A stretch of 64,000 nt of DNA from Acidimicrobiia bacterium (lineage in GTDB: Bacteria; Actinomycetota; Acidimicrobiia; IMCC26256; JAOSJM01): NCBI GenBank assembly GCA_027494165.1, contig JAOSJM010000001.1:930001-994000 (forward strand), written 5' to 3'. Both the position numbers and the translations under genes were made by a program. Shown here piece by piece: positions 42,782 to 53,463 of this stretch; positions within the stretch are counted from its first letter, which is position 1, and each line of letters opens with the position of its first letter. The notes under the pieces are model-generated. The model did no database searches. It was not told where the DNA came from and was given only the letters and a program-made list of their open reading frames with translations.

Positions 42782-45270
42782 CTACTCGACGAGGCGGACG
42801 GGGTCGCCGACGAGGGTCGCCGACCAGGTCGTGTTGTCGGTCAGCACGATGGTCTGGCCGCCCGACGTGTGGCGCGGCATCTCGAAGACCGCCCGGATCC
42901 AGCAACCCGGGATCGGTCCGGCGTCCTCGACGTCGCACCAGTAGTCGGTGGGGAGCCCGATCTCGAGCTCGAGGATCTTCCCGTTGTGGCTGCTGTCGAG
43001 GCTCGTGAACTTGCAGTCGGGGAGGGGGACCGCGGCGCCGGCTCCGGGGCTCTTGACCGCGCAGTCCCAGGTCGCGAGGGGCGGGCCGTCCGGGCCGCCG
43101 AGCCGGGCCTCCTCGGGAGGGAGGATCTGCAGGGTGCCGCCCTCGGAGGGGCGCTCGCAGACGGTTCGGGTCTGCGGGGCGGGTGGCGGTGGGGCGTCGG
43201 GATCGGGTTCCTGCCAGCAGACGAGCAGGTCGCCGGGGTCGTAGAAGGTCAGGGCCAGGGTCCGGCTCCCTCCGCCCGGGAAGACCCGGGCCAGGTGGAA
43301 GCGCGTGCAGGCCGAGTCCTCCATCACGCACACCGGTCTCCCGGGGATGTTGTCGGCGCCGAGGTTGGCGAAGATGGGCAGGCTGTTCTCGGCGAACACC
43401 GCGACCCGCGACCCGTCGACGAGCTCACCGGCGCCGAGCGCGGCGCGCAGGGAGAACTGGTTGGCCCCCGCTCCGAGCGGACCGTTGGGGTTCCTCGGCG
43501 AGTAGAGGGGATCCCGAACCGCTGGGGGATCGGGTACCGACCGTCGTTGGACCACTCGTAGCTCGTCCAGCCGTGGGTCGACACGTGCAGGTGCCAGTCG
43601 CCCGGCGAGGGGCCGGGCACGTCGCAGAAGCGCACCCAGCGCCGGTACCAGTCGCGGAAGCCCCCGGGGGCCTGGAGCCCGAGGTCGTCCCAGCGGTCGT
43701 TGCGGGCCCAGAGGTAGACGATGTCGTCGCTGAGCTGGATCGCGGCCCAGCCCGACTTCGTGGAGTTGTCGGCCGCGTTCCAGTCGGCGTTGTTGAACCA
43801 CGGGTAGCGGGCCTGGCACCAGGTCACGCCCTGGGGGTCCTCGAGGCGGAAGTCGGTCATCGGGTAGAAGGCCGGGTCCTCCTGGCGCCACTCGGTGGCC
43901 GGTCGCACCGACGTGCGGCTGGTGGCGCGCGCCGCGAACACGGTCGTGCCCGGGTCGAGCGGGTCGGGTCCGAAGGAGTCCGGGTCCCCGATGACGACGT
44001 CGTCGCCGAAGGTGTCCGGAGGCGCGATCGGGGGCGTCACGTCGGAGCGCCCGATGATCCCGCCCCCGCCGCCTCCCCAGCACCACGGCAGGATCGGGAG
44101 GATGAGGCAGAGGCCCGCCCCGATGCCGATGCCGATGAGGCCCGCCTCGTCGGGCACGCACTGGTCGAGCAGGTGGTCGGGGCAGGCGACCCGGCCGTTG
44201 AGCGGGTTGTCGCCGGAGCAGAAGCCGGTCGCCCCGGCGTCGTAGCGGGAGGCGTCCTGGACGGTGAGGGCGTCGATGGCCGCGTCCGCGCCTGCCGCGC
44301 TCATGCCGCCGGCGGTCGTCAGGAACCCGTGGAGGAGGGGCCGAGCCAACCAGGCCCCCGGACCCTGGAGGGCCCGGATCCAGTCGGCGAGGTACGCGGG
44401 GTGGTTGGTGCCGTGACCACCGCAGGCGCTGCCGACCGGGTAGAAGACGGGGTCGAACAGGTCGACCTTGAGCGTGTCGGCGGCGTCGGGCTCCTCCACC
44501 CGGATCGTGAAGACGTAGTCCTCCTGGTACCGGGGGTCCTTGTCGGGGCCGAGGCACGGGTCGGCCCGATCGCCCGAGCCCGAGAGCCCGCCCTCCACCC
44601 GGCACTCCTCCGACTGGAGCAGGTCGCCGTGGTACGCGAGCGTCCGGGGCCCCTGGACCGACAGCCAGTACCCCGGGAACTGCTCGCCGGTGCCCCAGCG
44701 GGTGTCGCCGGCGGCCACGGGCTCGTTGCCGAGCACGTTGCTGGGGCTGCCCATCTGGACCTCGCCCTGGTACTCGGCGATCGCACCGCGCCGGACGTCG
44801 AAGATGTCGAGACCGACCAGGCCGGCGAGGAGGTTGGGGATGCGGGTCTCGACCGTGACCTTGAGCTGGTTCGCGGGCAGCTCGACGCAGTGCTCGTCGT
44901 TCCCGGGTCCGTCGCAGGACCGGATGGAGGCCTCGACCCGGACGTCCCCGACGTCGGAGAGCGCGGCGCCCACGCCGACGTCGTTCGTGTAGCCGTTCGC
45001 CTCGGCGACCCTGGCGGCGACCGTGCGCCACCGGGGGTCGGCGCTCGCGTCCTCCGCGGGGGAGCGGTGCACCACGCCGGCCATGGCGGCCGCGTCGGCG
45101 GCCCGCTGGAGCTTCTGGGACTCGACGTACCAGCGGCCCAGGTCGACGGCGAGCCCGCCGATGGCGAGCATCACCACGAGCATGAGCGTGGTCCACACGA
45201 GGATGAAGCCGTGCTCGACCCGCCCGGCCCGGCGGGGGGAGCGGGACCGGCTCGTGAGGCGTCTGCGCAC
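42782..45270 (-). CDS. long TadG-like pilus assembly protein, paralogue 1 (one frameshift)
   Basis: The protein begins with a TadE/TadG-type membrane anchor (GFILVWTTLMLVVMLAIGGLAVDLGRWYVESQKLQRAADAAAMAG split over residues 20-60), followed by about 770 extracytoplasmic residues with many cysteines and acidic, Trp-rich segments (FNNADWNAADNSTKSGWAA, DWYRRWVRFCDVPG) and a C-terminal NTTWSATLVGDPVRLVE shared with its paralogue. GTG at 45270 is preferred to the TTG at 45363 because it gives the same short N-terminus as paralogue 2. One frame change at about 43510 splits it (GGG where GGGG restores DPLYSPRNP). It is probably a minor pilin or surface component of the Tad apparatus. Confidence 0.7.
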
Positions 45271-45426
45271 CCGGGGCTCCGTCGGTCGCGGTCTCGGTGG
45301 GGAGGCGGCCCGGCGACCACGCTCCGCGCGACGGATGCTACCAGAAGGTATGAAACCGGACAACCCCGCCGATCGTCGTCTCGCGCCCCGTGCGGGGTGA
45401 GGGGGATGGACCGGACGGGGCGGGCT

Positions 45427-47943
45427 CTACTCAACCAGGCGGACGGGGTCGCCGAGGAGGGTGGCGGACCAGGTCGTGTTGTCGCGGGGCAGGACGTTCG
45501 GGGTCTCGGGGTCGGCGACGGTCTCGGGGAACTCGAAGACCGCGCGCACCCAGCACCCGCCGGGGGAGTTGTAGTCGCACTGGAAGTCGGCGGGCAGGGC
45601 GATCTCGACCTCGAGGAGCCGGCCGTTCTGGTTCATGTCGAGGCCACCGATGGTGCAGGTGGCCGGGTTGAACGTCGGTCCGCCCTCGAACTGGTAGGTG
45701 CACCCCCAGGACGTGAGGGGCAGGCCGAGGGCGTCGGTGGCCTCGGCGGGTGGGGCGATGGTGAGCTGGCCCGCGGCGCTGCCGTCCATCGGCGGGTAGT
45801 CGCAGCCCTCGACCGGGTCGATGCTCTGGCACACGACGAGGTCGCCGGGGTCGTAGAAGGCGAGCTCGAGGATCCGGTTGGCCCCGCCGGGGAAGACCCG
45901 GGCCAGGTAGAAGCGGGTGCAGGTGGCGCCGCCCATCGTGCAGGTGAGCGGGTCGCTGCTGTTGCCGGCGAGGTTGGCGTAGATGCCGAGCTTGGCCTCG
46001 GCGAACACCGAGACCCGGCTGTTCCCCCCGGGTCCCGTGAGCCCGGCCCGGATGGAGAACCGGTTGGCCCCCGCCCCGAGGGGGCTTGTTCGGCCGCGGC
46101 GCGAACGGCCAGCCCCACGACGGGTTGGACCACTGCGTGTTGAACCACTCGTTCGTGGTGACCCGCAGGATGTAGTCGCCGTCCTGGGCGGGGACCGAGC
46201 AGAAGTCGAGCCACCTCCGGAACCCGTCGCGGAAGCCCACGTCGCCGAAGCCGGTCTCGTTGCGGGCGTAGAGGAACCAGAAGGTGTCGGGCGTCAGGAG
46301 GTTGTTCGTCGTGTTGGCGACCTTCCAGTCGTTCGTGCCGAACCAGTCGGCGGTGCGGGTGCACAGGAGGGTGTGGCCCGCGAAGGTGCCGTCGGGGCCG
46401 TCGGGGGCGTAGAGCCGGAAGACGGTCTGGGGGAACCACGTGAACACGCCCGAGCCCGGGGCAGGGAAGTCGTCGGCGGGACGGGCGGCGCCCAGCCCGG
46501 CCGAGGAGGCGTTCAGCGCCAGGCCGGCGGCGGGCTCGGCCGGCGCGAGCGGGGCCAGGGCCGGCCGGTCGCCGCCCGGTTCGAAGGAACCCGGTGGGCC
46601 GATCGCCGGCGTGGTCCCGTCGGAGCCACCGAACCCGGGGATGAACGGGAGGCCCGGGAGCACGGGGATGACCGGGGCGAGGAAGAGGCCCACGAGGCCG
46701 ACGAGGATCCCGCCGACGGCGCAGGCGAGCAGGTACACGTCGGGGCATCCGTCGGTGCCGTTGAGGGCGTCGTCGCCGCTGCAGAAGTCGGTGTTGCCGT
46801 TGCGGTATCGCTCCTGGTCCTCGGCGAGCAGCCCGTCGATCACGGCGTCGGCCTCGGCCAGGGTGAGCCCGTCGGGGAGGAGGTTGGGGATCCACTGGAG
46901 GATGTTCCAGCCGTTGCTGTAGCCGGTGACCAGCTCCCAGCGGTACTCGTACTTCTTGAGCCTCGCGGGCTGGGCAGGACCCCGGGCCACCCGCTCACCG
47001 GGCTGGCGTCCTTGTAGGCGACGACGTGGTTGTAGATGTCGGAGTACTGCCAGCTCGTGCAGGCGCTGCCCTGGGGGGTCCAGACCGGATCGAAGAGCTG
47101 GACCCGCAGGGTCTCGCCCGGCTGGGTGCCGCGGGCCCGGATCGTGTAGAGGTAGCCGTCCCTGCCGCTCTCGCCGCCGAGGACGTCGGTGGGGTACTCG
47201 TAGAAGCGGTTCTGGCCGGTGCCGTCGCAGCCGTCGGCGCGGTCGGGGCCCACCCCCTCGGGGAAGGCCACGACGCGGCAGTCGTTGCCCTGGTACGGCT
47301 CACCGTTGGCGAGGTAGGTGCGAGGGCCGTTGACGTTGAGCCAGAACCCGGGTTGCTGGGCGGGGTCGCCGTTGGTCCAGCGGGTCTCCCCGGCGGCCAC
47401 CGGCTCGTTGCCGAGCACGTTCGTGGGGCTGCCCATCTGGACCTCGCCCTGGTACTCGGCGATGGCCGAGCGCCGCACGTTGTGGGTGTCGAGGCCGACC
47501 AGCGTGGCGAAGAGGTTGGGGATCCTGGTCTCGACGGTCACCTTGAGCTGGTTGCGGGGGAGCTCGACGCAGTCCTCGTCGTTGCCGGGCCCCGTGCAGG
47601 ACCGGGTGGAGGCCTCGACCCGGACGTCCCCGGTGTCGGAGAGCGGGGTGCCCGGGCTGACGTTGTTCGAGTAGCCGTTGGCCTCGGCGACCGTGGCGGC
47701 CACCGAGCTCCAACGGGGGTCCGCGCTGAAGTCCTCGGCGGGGGAGCGGTGCACCACACCCGCCATGGCGGCGGCGTCGGCGGCCCGCTGGGTGCGCTGG
47801 GACTCGACGTACCAGCGGCCCAGGTCGACGGCGAGCCCGCCGATGGCGAGCAGCACGACGAGCATGACGGTGAACCAGACGAGGATGAACCCCCGCTCGT
47901 GGTGGCTGCGGGCGCGCGGGTTCCAGAAGCGCCGTGCCGTCAT
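45427..47943 (-). CDS. long TadG-like pilus assembly protein, paralogue 2 (two frameshifts)
   Basis: About 838 residues after repair, with the same layout as paralogue 1: anchor GFILVWFTVMLVVLLAIGGL, VDLGRWYVESQRTQRAADAA, the conserved block VQMGSPTNVLGNEPVAAG, a Pro/Gly-rich hydrophobic centre near LVGLVGLFLAPVIPVLPGLP, and the ending NTTWSATLLGDPVRLVE. Frame changes at about 46975 and 46085 divide it. The shared blocks show tandem duplication and divergence. Its ATG lies 20 nt after the tadE stop, so tadE and both tadG-like genes form one minus-strand operon. Confidence 0.7.
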
Positions 47944-47962
47944 GGTCGCCCCGCCGCGCGAC

Positions 47963-48632
47963 TCATGGGAACACGTACCCGCAGAAGAGGTTGGACCCCA
48001 CCGGCTCGAGGCGCATGACCGCGTGGGCGCTGACGCGCCGGTGCTCGGACCCCTGGTTCACGAGGAAGCTGAACGGCGGGAGGCTGGGGGTGAGCACCTT
48101 GTGCCAGGCCTCGACGTAGACGCCGACGAAGTCGAACATGCCGTCGGGGTGCTCCTCCGTGGGGGGCGCAGGCGACCTGGCTCCCCACCCCCTCCACCGG
48201 CCACGTCCCGCTGTCGTACACGAAGCTCTCGGAGTCGCCGTCCCACGTGTAGCGGATGCACGAGGTGCAGTCGTCCCAGATGTCGCCTTCGCTGGTCACG
48301 CCGAACGGCAGTCCGGTGTCCGGGTCGGCCTTGTAGATGACCATCTGCTGGGGCGACTGGTCGCCGAGCGGGCTGAGCTGGTTCTCGAGGGCCTGCTTGG
48401 TGAGGGTCGGGTAGTTGCCCTGGCGGGGATGGGCGGCCGCGACGCGCACCGCGGCGCGGGTCCCGTTGGTCACCGTGAGCGAGTCGCGGAACAGCAGCCC
48501 GAACTCGATGATCCCGAAGAGGATCATGAGGACCAGCGGCGAGATGAGCGCGGCCTCGACCAGTGCCGCACCCCGTTCGGCGTCGCCGCGGCGACGGGAG
48601 GCTGCGACCCGCCTGCGCCAGTGGACTCGCAT
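47963..48632 (-). CDS. TadE-like pseudopilin (one frameshift)
   Basis: The N-terminus RGAALVEAALISPLVLMILFGIIEFGLLFRD is the TadE signature, with a glutamate five residues after the likely prepilin cleavage glycine. The rest (about 175 residues) is extracytoplasmic with a disulfide-type pair (DDCTSCIRY) and a C-terminal NLFCGYVFP. A six-C run near 48170 shifts frame; five C give VACAPPTEEHPDGMFDFVGVYVEAW. Repaired length is about 222 residues. It is the first gene of the minus-strand Tad operon, divergent from cpaB. Confidence 0.78.
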
Positions 48633-49012
48633 GGGTGCGCTCCCGTTCGTGACCCGGCCCCGTCGCGTCGACCGGTCGAAGCCGGGGCGCGACGACGACC
48701 GGGTGGTCTCGCCCCCCTATCGGAGGGGGAGGGGCAGGAGTCGAGGCGTTCCCGAACGATTCGCCGGTTACGTTCCGTGGCAGAAGCTGCTACTCTGCGT
48801 CACAATTGTAACGGAACGTCCTGAACCACGCAACGAGCGCGGACACCGCGACCCTCGGCGATGCGACGAGTCGGTCCTTGCCCTCACAAGACGGGCGGGT
48901 CAGACTTACCCGACCGCGGAACCCCTCGTGCGCAACCCGTCCAGGAGATCGTTAAGGAGGCGGTTACACCCGCCGATGAGTCGCTCAGATCGTGTGAGGG
49001 GAAGAGGCTGCC
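48633..49012. promoter_or_regulatory. 380-bp divergent control region of the Tad locus
   Basis: No gene is visible here. The region is less GC-rich than its surroundings. A 9-bp inverted repeat ACGTTCCGT (48770-48778) and ACGGAACGT (48811-48819) flanks an AT-richer stretch with CACAATTGTAAC, a reasonable position for an operator between the tadE and cpaB promoters. GGTTACAC follows at about 48961 and the cpaB ATG is preceded by GAGGGGAAGAGG. Confidence 0.4.
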
Positions 49013-49795
49013 ATGGGTAATCGCCGCGTGATGGTCGCCGTGCTCGCCGTGGCGCTCGCCGTGTTCGCGGGGGTCGCCACGTTCGTCTACGTGGAGGGCG
49101 CCGACGAGCGGGCCGAGGAGAAGGTCGACACCGTCGAGGCGTTCGTGGCCGGGGTCGACATCCCCCGCAACACCACCGGCGACGACGCCGTGGCCCGGGG
49201 GATGGTCGTGAAGCAGGAGGTCCTGAGGGAGTCGGTGCCTCCCGGCGCCGTGGCCACGACCGACGTCCTCCTCGGCAGGGAGGCGGCCGGCCCGATCGGC
49301 AAGGGCCAGTTCATCGTCGACAGCAGCTTCGTCTCCGCGGTCGAGGCGCGCCCGCTCACCGAGCTGCTCCAGGAGCACGAGACCCAGGCCATCGCCATCT
49401 CGGTCGACGCCACGAAGGGCGTCGGGAACCTCCTCCAGCCCGGCGACCGGGTGAACATGATCGTCTTCCTGGGTGGCACGACCCAGTTCATGCTCCAGAA
49501 CGTCCCGGTGCTCCAGGCCAACGGCCGCCTCCAGGGTGAGGTCCCGGCGACCCAGGCGGTCGCCGCGGCCGACGGAGCGGCCGCACCGACCGGCATGGCC
49601 TCGGCGGGAGGCGGGATCCTCGTCCTGGAGGTCGACGCGCTCCAGGCGGCCCAGGTGGTGCAGGCGAGCCAGACCGGCACGATCTACCTCACCCTGGTCC
49701 CGCCCGAGTACTCGCCGGTGGCGACGCCGGTCGTCACCGGGGAGAACCTCTTCGCGCCGGAGTCGCCCGCTCCCGCCCCCGAGGGCGAGCAGTGA
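49013..49795 (+). CDS. cpaB: Flp pilus assembly protein CpaB/RcpC
   Basis: The 260-residue protein has one N-terminal transmembrane helix (about 6-28), then an SAF-like domain (about 40-105; FVAGVDIPRNTTGDDAV, GREAAGPIGKGQFI) and the RcpC/CpaB domain (AIAISVDATKGVGNLLQPGDRVNMIVFLGG, LEVDALQAAQVVQASQTGTIYLTLVPPEY). CpaB proteins are periplasmic or cell-wall-side parts of the Tad apparatus. It starts the plus-strand operon cpaB-cpaE-cpaF-tadB-tadC. Confidence 0.9.
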   Translation: MGNRRVMVAVLAVALAVFAGVATFVYVEGADERAEEKVDTVEAFVAGVDIPRNTTGDDAVARGMVVKQEVLRESVPPGAVATTDVLLGREAAGPIGKGQFIVDSSFVSAVEARPLTELLQEHETQAIAISVDATKGVGNLLQPGDRVNMIVFLGGTTQFMLQNVPVLQANGRLQGEVPATQAVAAADGAAAPTGMASAGGGILVLEVDALQAAQVVQASQTGTIYLTLVPPEYSPVATPVVTGENLFAPESPAPAPEGEQ

Positions 49796-49834
49796 GCCGG
49801 CGAGGCTCCGGTTCCCGGCGGCAGGGGTGATGGC

Positions 49835-51067
49835 ATGGAGCACGACGGCAACACGGCCCTGAGCAGCGCACCGGGCCCCGCCCGCTACGACGTGGCCGTC
49901 GTGGACCCGGACCCGCGCCACCGCATGAAGCTCGTCATGCAGCTGGCCGGCTCGACCGCGGCCGCGTCGTTCGACACCGTCGACGGGTTCCTCGAGCGGT
50001 TCGACGAGGAACGGGTCACCGTCGCGGTGCTCGGGCCGAGCCTCGCCAACCCCCACGGGCTCGAGCAGGTCGCCCGGCTGGCCGCCGGCCACGCCGAGGT
50101 CGGCGTCGTCCTCGTCGCCGAGGAGCTCTCCACCGCGCTCCTCCAGCACGCCCTGCGGGCCGGCGTGCGTGACGTGCTGACGTTGGGGAGCGGCGAGTCC
50201 GGCCTCCACGAGGCGGTCGACCGCGTGGCCGGCGTCGTGGCGGGCCTCTCCGCCCGGCCCGTCACCCCCGAGGCCCCGACGGCCATGGGGCGGTTGCTCG
50301 TGTCGTTCTCGACCAAGGGCGGCGTGGGCAAGTCGATGATCGCCACCAACCTGGGCGTGGCCATGGCGAAGCGCCGCCCCGGCCGGGTCGCCCTCGTCGA
50401 CGCCGACCTGCAGTTCGGCGACGTGGCCGTGCTCCTCGGGATCCCGCCCCAGCACACGGTCATCGACGCCGCGGCCGCGATCCACCACGACGACCCCGAG
50501 CTCCTGCGGACCCTGGTGAGCGAGCACCCGCCCAGCGGCCTGCTCGTGCTGCCCGCTCCGGTCGAGCCCTCGTCGGCCGACCAGGTCCGGCCCGAGGAGA
50601 TGCTCCTCGTCGTCCAGGCGCTCCAGCGGCTCTGCGACATCGTCGTCGTCGACATGCCGCCGCACTTCGACGACCTCGTGCTCGCGCTCGTGGAGGCGGC
50701 CGACGACGTGCTGCTCGTCGCCAGCATGGACATCCCCAGCGTGAAGAACGTCAAGGTGGGGATGCAGACGCTCGACCTGATGTCGCTCGCGGGCGACAAG
50801 CTCCGGCTCGTCCTGAACCGGGCCAACGCCAAGGTGCGGCTCGACGTCAAGGAGGTCGAGAGGGTCCTGGGGATGGACGCCGAGTTCCCGGTCCCGTCCG
50901 ACATCGCCGTCCCCCAGGCCTTCAACCGGGGGGTCCCGGTCGTCCTCGACAACCCGAGGTCCGGCGCCGCCCGGGCGCTCGAGCTGATGGCGGACACGCT
51001 CCTCGCGCCGGCCGGGCCCGAGGAGGACGACGGGAGCGGGCGCCGACGCCGCAGGCAGCGAAGCTGA
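49835..51067 (+). CDS. cpaE: Tad pilus localisation ATPase CpaE/TadZ
   Basis: The 410-residue protein has an atypical receiver domain (about 18-135) followed by a MinD/ParA-type ATPase domain (about 150-395) with the deviant Walker A motif FSTKGGVGKSMIATN (K161 and K166), Walker A' VALVDADLQFGDVAVLL and VVVDMPPHFDD. TadZ positions the pilus machine at the pole or elsewhere. The receiver lacks a clear Asp acceptor context, as usual for the family. It ends with a basic tail (GRRRRRQRS). Confidence 0.92.
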   Translation: MEHDGNTALSSAPGPARYDVAVVDPDPRHRMKLVMQLAGSTAAASFDTVDGFLERFDEERVTVAVLGPSLANPHGLEQVARLAAGHAEVGVVLVAEELSTALLQHALRAGVRDVLTLGSGESGLHEAVDRVAGVVAGLSARPVTPEAPTAMGRLLVSFSTKGGVGKSMIATNLGVAMAKRRPGRVALVDADLQFGDVAVLLGIPPQHTVIDAAAAIHHDDPELLRTLVSEHPPSGLLVLPAPVEPSSADQVRPEEMLLVVQALQRLCDIVVVDMPPHFDDLVLALVEAADDVLLVASMDIPSVKNVKVGMQTLDLMSLAGDKLRLVLNRANAKVRLDVKEVERVLGMDAEFPVPSDIAVPQAFNRGVPVVLDNPRSGAARALELMADTLLAPAGPEEDDGSGRRRRRQRS

Positions 51068-51077
51068 GGTACTCGCC

Positions 51078-52430
51078 ATGACCCAGTACACGCGATGGCA
51101 GGAGTTCCAGCGCAGCCCCGGGTCGCAGCGCGGTCACGCGCTCGAGGAGATGCGCCAGAAGATGCACCAGTTCGTCATCCAGGAGCTGGGGCCCATCCTC
51201 TACGACCAGCGGATCTCCGAGACCGAGCTGCGGCGCCAGGTCCACGAGCAGCTCCACCGGGCGCTCGCCCAGGAGCGCGTGGCGCTCTCCTCGGGCGAGA
51301 AGGCCCAGCTCGTCGAGGACGTCTCCGACGACGTGCTCGGCTACGGCCCGATCGACCGCTTCCTCAAGGACCCCGGCGTGAACGAGGTCATGGTCAACGG
51401 TCCGCACCACGTCTACCTCGAGCGGAGCGGGAAGATCGAGCTGACCGAGGTCCGCTTCGCCGACGAGACCCACCTCCGCCGCATCATCGACAAGATCGTG
51501 AGCCAGGTCGGGCGGCGGGTCGACGAGGCGAACCCCATGGTCGACGCCCGGCTCCCCGACGGGTCCCGGGTGAACGTCGTGGTCCACCCGCTCGCGATCG
51601 GCGGCCCGTTCCTCACCGTCCGGAAGTTCGCCGCCGATCCGTACCGCGTCGAGGACCTCATCAACTTCGGGACCCTCACCGCCCAGGCGGCCCACTTCCT
51701 CGACGCCTGCGTACGGGGTCGGCTCAACCTGGTCGTCAGCGGAGGTACGGGCACCGGGAAGACCACGCTGCTCAACGTCCTGTCGTCGTTCATCCCGGGC
51801 GACGAGCGGATCGTCACCGTCGAGGACGCCAAGGAGCTCCAGCTCGCCCAGGAGCACGTGCTCCCGCTCGAGTCCCGCCCGGCGAACATCGAGGGCCGCG
51901 GCGAGGTCACCATCCGGGACCTCGTCCGCAACGCCCTCCGGATGCGACCCGACCGCATCGTCGTCGGCGAGGTTCGTGGGGCCGAGTCGCTCGACATGCT
52001 CCAGGCCATGAACACGGGCCACGACGGTTCGATCACGACGGTGCACTCCAACGGCCCACGCGACACCCTGTCGCGGATCGAGACGATGTCGCTCATGGCC
52101 GGCATGGACCTGCCCATCCGGGCCATCCGCGAGCAGATGTCCTCCGCGCTCGACCTCGTCGTCCACATCTCGCGGCTCCGGGACGGCACCCGGCGGGTGA
52201 CCCATGTCAGCGAGGTGATGGGGATGGAGGGCGACGTCGTGGTCCTCCAGGACCTCTACCTCTTCGACTTCGGGATGGGCGTCGACGAGGACGGTCACTT
52301 CCTCGGGCACCTCAAGAGCACCGGGATCCGCCCGACCTTCGCCGAGCGCCTCGCCGACCAGGGGATCCGCCTCGAGCCGGAGCTGTTCACGCTCCAGCCC
52401 TTCGCCCGGAAGGTGGTGGGGATCCGGTGA
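51078..52430 (+). CDS. cpaF: Tad secretion ATPase CpaF/TadA
   Basis: This hexameric VirB11-family ATPase powers pilus assembly. The 450-residue protein has an N-terminal helical domain (about 1-90), VMVNGPHHVYLERSGKI, the Walker A motif SGGTGTGKTTLLN (K228), the Asp box RIVTVEDAKELQL, VRNALRMRPDRIVVGEVRG (Walker B) and MNTGHDGSITTVHSN (His box). The ATG follows GAGGTACTC. Its stop overlaps the tadB GTG by 4 nt. Confidence 0.95.
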   Translation: MTQYTRWQEFQRSPGSQRGHALEEMRQKMHQFVIQELGPILYDQRISETELRRQVHEQLHRALAQERVALSSGEKAQLVEDVSDDVLGYGPIDRFLKDPGVNEVMVNGPHHVYLERSGKIELTEVRFADETHLRRIIDKIVSQVGRRVDEANPMVDARLPDGSRVNVVVHPLAIGGPFLTVRKFAADPYRVEDLINFGTLTAQAAHFLDACVRGRLNLVVSGGTGTGKTTLLNVLSSFIPGDERIVTVEDAKELQLAQEHVLPLESRPANIEGRGEVTIRDLVRNALRMRPDRIVVGEVRGAESLDMLQAMNTGHDGSITTVHSNGPRDTLSRIETMSLMAGMDLPIRAIREQMSSALDLVVHISRLRDGTRRVTHVSEVMGMEGDVVVLQDLYLFDFGMGVDEDGHFLGHLKSTGIRPTFAERLADQGIRLEPELFTLQPFARKVVGIR

Positions 52431-53460
52431 CGTCCTGGTCCTCCGCGGCGGCGGTCGGCGCGGCCCTCACCGGTGGCGGGGGCAAGATCCTCATCGTGGT
52501 CCTCGTCACGATCGCGATCGTGGCGCTCGTCATCGCCTTCGTCCTCGTGTTCGGGCGCGACCGGGAGAGCGTCGAGTCACGGCTGGCCGGGTACACCTAC
52601 CCCGAAGGCGACGAGTCCGCCGCGCCGGGGACCGCGGGGGAGTCCGAGGGGCTCGCCGAGACCAGGGTCGTGCGCCAGGCCGTCGACCTGACGTCGGCGC
52701 TCGCCGAGCGGGCCGGGCTGCTCGCCCGGGTCGAGCGGCTCCTCGAGCAGGGCGACCTCCCGCTCCGGCCGGCGGAGGCCCTGTTCTTCTACCTCGCCGG
52801 GGTCGTGATCACGGCGCTGTTCCTCGTGATCGTCGCGCCGTCGTTGCCAATCGCGCTCGGTCTCACCGTGATCCTCGCGATCATCCCGCCGCTGCAGGTC
52901 GTGCGCGCCGGCGCAAGCGGCTCCGGGCGTTCGAGGAGCAGCTCCCCGACACGCTCAACCTGCTCGCGGGCTCCCTGCGGGCCGGGTTCTCGTTCGTCCA
53001 GGGTCTGGAGGCCGTGTCCCAGGAGGCGGGCGAGCCGACCCGTCGGGAGCTCTCGCGCGTCTTCACCGAGACCCGCCTGGGCCGGAACCTCGAGGACGCG
53101 CTCGAGGACGCGGCGGAGCGCATGAACAGCACCGACCTGGGATGGGCGGTCATGGCCATCCGCATCCAGCGCGAGGTCGGCGGGAACCTCGCCGAGCTGC
53201 TCGACACGGTGGCGGACACCATGCAGCAGCGCGAGCGGCTCCGGCGCGAGATCAAGGCGCTCACGGCGGAGGGCCGCTTCTCGGGGATCGTGCTCGGCAT
53301 CTTCCCCTTCGCGTTCGGCGGCCTCCTCTACATGGTGGCGCCGGACTACATCGGAAAGCTCTTCGCGGACTTCACCGGCAAGGCCCTGGTCGTCGTCGCC
53401 GCGGTCATGGCGCTGGCCGGTTTCGCCTGGCTCCGCAAGATCGTCACCATCGAGGTCTGA
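52427..53460 (+). CDS. tadB: type II/Tad inner membrane platform protein TadB (one frameshift)
   Basis: TadB forms the membrane platform with TadC. The first part has a transmembrane helix near the N-terminus (ILIVVLVTIAIVALVIAFVL) and two more at about 120-160. The second part holds the T2SSF domain: RRRKRLRAFEEQLPDTLN, LAGSLRAGFSFVQGLEAVSQ, RIQREVGGNLAELLDTVADT and two C-terminal helices. A frame change near 52905-52912 separates them. Repaired length is about 344 residues. The GTG start overlaps the cpaF stop and tadC begins 3 nt after its end. Confidence 0.85.
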
Positions 53461-53463
53461 ACC

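Noticed and set aside
43183..46143. 986-codon open frame antisense to tadG genes
   Set aside because: Shadow of the real minus-strand Tad genes; no recognisable domain.
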